Below are positions 62,400 to 64,000 of a stretch of 64,000 bases of DNA, piece by piece. A model generated the notes under the pieces. It was not told the DNA's origin and searched no databases. It saw only the letters and a program-made list of their open reading frames with translations. Position 1 is the stretch's first letter; each line of letters opens with the position of its first letter. The stretch is from Hofstenia miamia (lineage: Eukaryota; Xenacoelomorpha; Acoela), in assembly GCA_004352715.1 (NCBI GenBank), contig SCFE01000013.1:743207-807206 (forward strand), in the 5' to 3' direction. A program made the position numbers and the translations under genes.

Positions 62400-63080
62400 C
62401 CACAGTCTTGTATCTTTGAACCGTCGTTTCAGTTTTTACAATTTCTTCTTGCAGTCTCCTGTTGACTTCATTTTCATCACTGAAACCTGGCTTGATCCTG
62501 TCATTGCTGATAGTGTTGTTTTTCCCACTCTTCTCTTAAAGTTCTTTCTCGTATGGATCGATCCAGTGGTCGCCATGGTGGTGTTCTCATTGCCTCTCGT
62601 CTTCCTAACTTTGACATCCGTCCCATTTCTTTCGATTCACTATCCTTCGATTTCTGTTGTGGCTGTGCTGTTGTTCTCAGTGACCACATTGTTTGTCTGC
62701 TCTGCGTTTACAACCCTCTTTCAAAAAGTGCCTTTCGCATTCCCATTGCTGATTTATCATCTATGTTCGAGTCTTTTCATGACCATTCTACCTCCCTCTC
62801 TCATCACCTTGGCTTTTCCATTCCTCCTCATTTTCTTGTTTGTGGTGACTTCAATCTTCCTAATGTCTGCTGGAATGCGTTCGCTCTACTGACACTTATG
62901 AGTCTGCAGTTTTAGAAGTTTTGCCTGCTAATCTCTTGAACAACATGTATTTTCTCATATTTCCAGCGCCTCCCAGCCTGATTTGGTTCTGTGCTCTCAC
63001 CTGGATTACATATTCGACATATCTGTAATCCCTGTTCCTGCTAAGCTGTCAGATCACTAATTTGTCTGCTTCAATCTGTC
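62400..63080 (+). pseudogene. LINE AP-endonuclease domain, broken
   Basis: 'VDFIFITETWLDPVI' (catalytic Glu of the ITETWL motif), then in another frame 'SSGRHGGVLIASRLPNFDI' and 'FLVCGDFNLPNVCWNA' (GDFN motif), and later 'SDH' near 63055. Order and spacing are those of APE-type LINE endonuclease. At least two frameshifts. Confidence 0.8.
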
Positions 63081-63211
63081 TGTCAACTCTATTTCTTCAT
63101 CTGCTAATCCAGCTGCTCCACAATATGCTCGATTTAACAGTGACTTTTTGTCACTTAATGCTGCTCTCTCATCTTCGCTCATGTTTTCAGTAATTCCTTC
63201 TCAGTTGACGA

Positions 63212-64000
63212 TTGGTTCACTTTCTTACATCAAGTTATTTCTTCTTATGTTCCCCGTCGGCGGAAAAGGGTGCTTCTCTTCCTTTCTATTTTTCGTCCCT
63301 TACTGTGCACTCCTTGAATAAATTGGAGTCTTACAAACGCCATTCTGGTACTACTGCTTCTCCGAAGCTTGCTTCTCTCACAGAAGATGTTATCAATTTA
63401 ATGGAACTTGACAAAGTCTCTTTTCTGTCCAGCTTCTCGTCCGGTTCTCTTCAAGACTCTTATTCCTTCCTGCGTTCTCTTCATTCCAAGCCTGAGCTTG
63501 GCTGAAATATTCTTTCTGCTCTGACCTGGAGAAAGCTGATCTGTTCAACACGTATTTTGCCTCCAATTTCTCTGTACCTGTCTCCATGTGCCCTGGTCCG
63601 CCTGCTGTCTCCCCGCTAATCCGACTTTGTGATATGGTCTTCAGCGCCCATGATATTTCTCTCATGCTTAAATCTTGCAAGTTGTTTGGTCCTTGTTATA
63701 CTGACGGTGTTCCTTCCTTTGTAATTCCTGAAACCACCTCCATGCTTTCTATCCATTTAAAGCGTCTTTACTCCTTCATTTGCTCCTCTAAGCGCTATCC
63801 CGCCTGTTGGAAGACATCTTGGATTTCTCCGCTGTTAAAATCTAATCAGCTTCCCTCCTCGCAGGTCTCGTCCTACTGCCCAATAGATATTCTATGTTGA
63901 CTGTCTATCATCTTTGAACGCCTAGTTTTTCATTATGTATTCCCAAAAATTCGTCACCTCATCTCTTCTGCTCAGCGTGGCAACCTTCCTGGTGGCTCTA
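63212..64000 (+). pseudogene. LINE reverse transcriptase, N-terminal part
   Basis: Linker and RT start, continuing past the window. 'SLQDSYSFLRSLHSKPELG', a stop, then 'GPPAVSPLIRLCDMVFSAHD' and 'PPLLKSNQLPSSQVSSYCPI'-like sequence, in different frames. Homologous to 52500-53100 almost base for base in places. Confidence 0.8.

Larger units (their letters stand above)
61625..64000 (+). mobile_element. Non-LTR retrotransposon, second copy, runs off window
   Basis: Carries ORF1, AP endonuclease and RT start in plus orientation. It is the same family as 52463-54661: both have 'SGSLQDxYSFLRSLHSKP' and 'SLMLKSCKL.G.CY.DGVP'. Frames are broken at several points. It begins right beside the inverted LINE that ends at 61519. 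Confidence 0.8.

Noticed and set aside
1-64000. CRISPR arrays, operons, rRNA or tRNA genes
   Set aside because: Repeats lack regular unique spacers, the genome is clearly eukaryotic, and no tRNA or rRNA signature was recognised by eye.

Overview
This is AT-rich eukaryotic genomic DNA from a scaffold-level assembly: there are three runs of exactly 1000 N, several short N gaps, spliced genes with GT-AG introns, and a dense load of metazoan-type transposons. The mix (Ty3/gypsy, non-LTR LINEs, Tc1/mariner-like, piggyBac, hAT-like, THAP/P-like and Polinton-like polymerase) together with an animal-type sphingosine/lipid kinase gene points to an invertebrate animal, perhaps aquatic. I cannot name the species.

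Region 1 (1-9.4 kb): fragments of a gypsy gag-protease and of a LINE, then small unknown genes. These are a two-exon 106-codon gene (minus), a 140-aa ORF present in two tandem segmental copies (the second has an in-frame stop), and a minus-strand ORF partly duplicated around an assembly gap. A 350-bp repeat with E-box, CRE and CCAAT motifs closes the region and recurs at 27.4-27.8 kb.

Region 2 (10.4-12.5 kb): a complete 2125-bp DNA transposon with long terminal inverted repeats (TIRs) and an 8-bp target duplication. Its only ORF looks like the N-terminal half of a recurrent transposon protein family.

Region 3 (13-24 kb): tandem repeats, copies of a ~1.15-kb LTR-like repeat in both orientations, a decayed minus-strand gypsy element with primer-binding site, gag, protease and RT start, and a 770-bp TRIM-like element (miniature LTR element) with two ~190-bp LTRs and a TTAA...TTAT-type 4-bp target repeat.

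Region 4 (25-28 kb): a broken Polinton/Maverick-type DNA polymerase B fragment between two gaps.

Region 5 (29.7-56.0 kb): the one clear host gene, a minus-strand sphingosine-kinase-like lipid kinase. I could reconstruct seven coding exons whose GT-AG junctions and phases agree (1383 nt, 460 aa). Its introns of 9.95 and 12.4 kb hold many mobile elements: a TTAA-flanked MITE, a Tc1-like element, a LINE fragment, a piggyBac transposase, hAT-like and THAP/P-like remnants, a 5'-truncated LINE, and an intact 392-codon secreted repeat-protein ORF. The most striking insertion is a 2313-bp TA-flanked element (33757-36069). It encodes an intact 411-aa protein with a perfect RING-H2 finger fused to an IS630/Tc1/mariner-type DDE transposase, and each 265-bp TIR carries nine repeats phased at about 21 bp.

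Region 6 (56-64 kb): upstream flank of the kinase gene, a small tandem repeat, a decayed minus-strand LINE, and a plus-strand LINE of the same family as the one in the kinase intron, running off the window end.

All homology statements come from reading motifs by eye; no database was searched.
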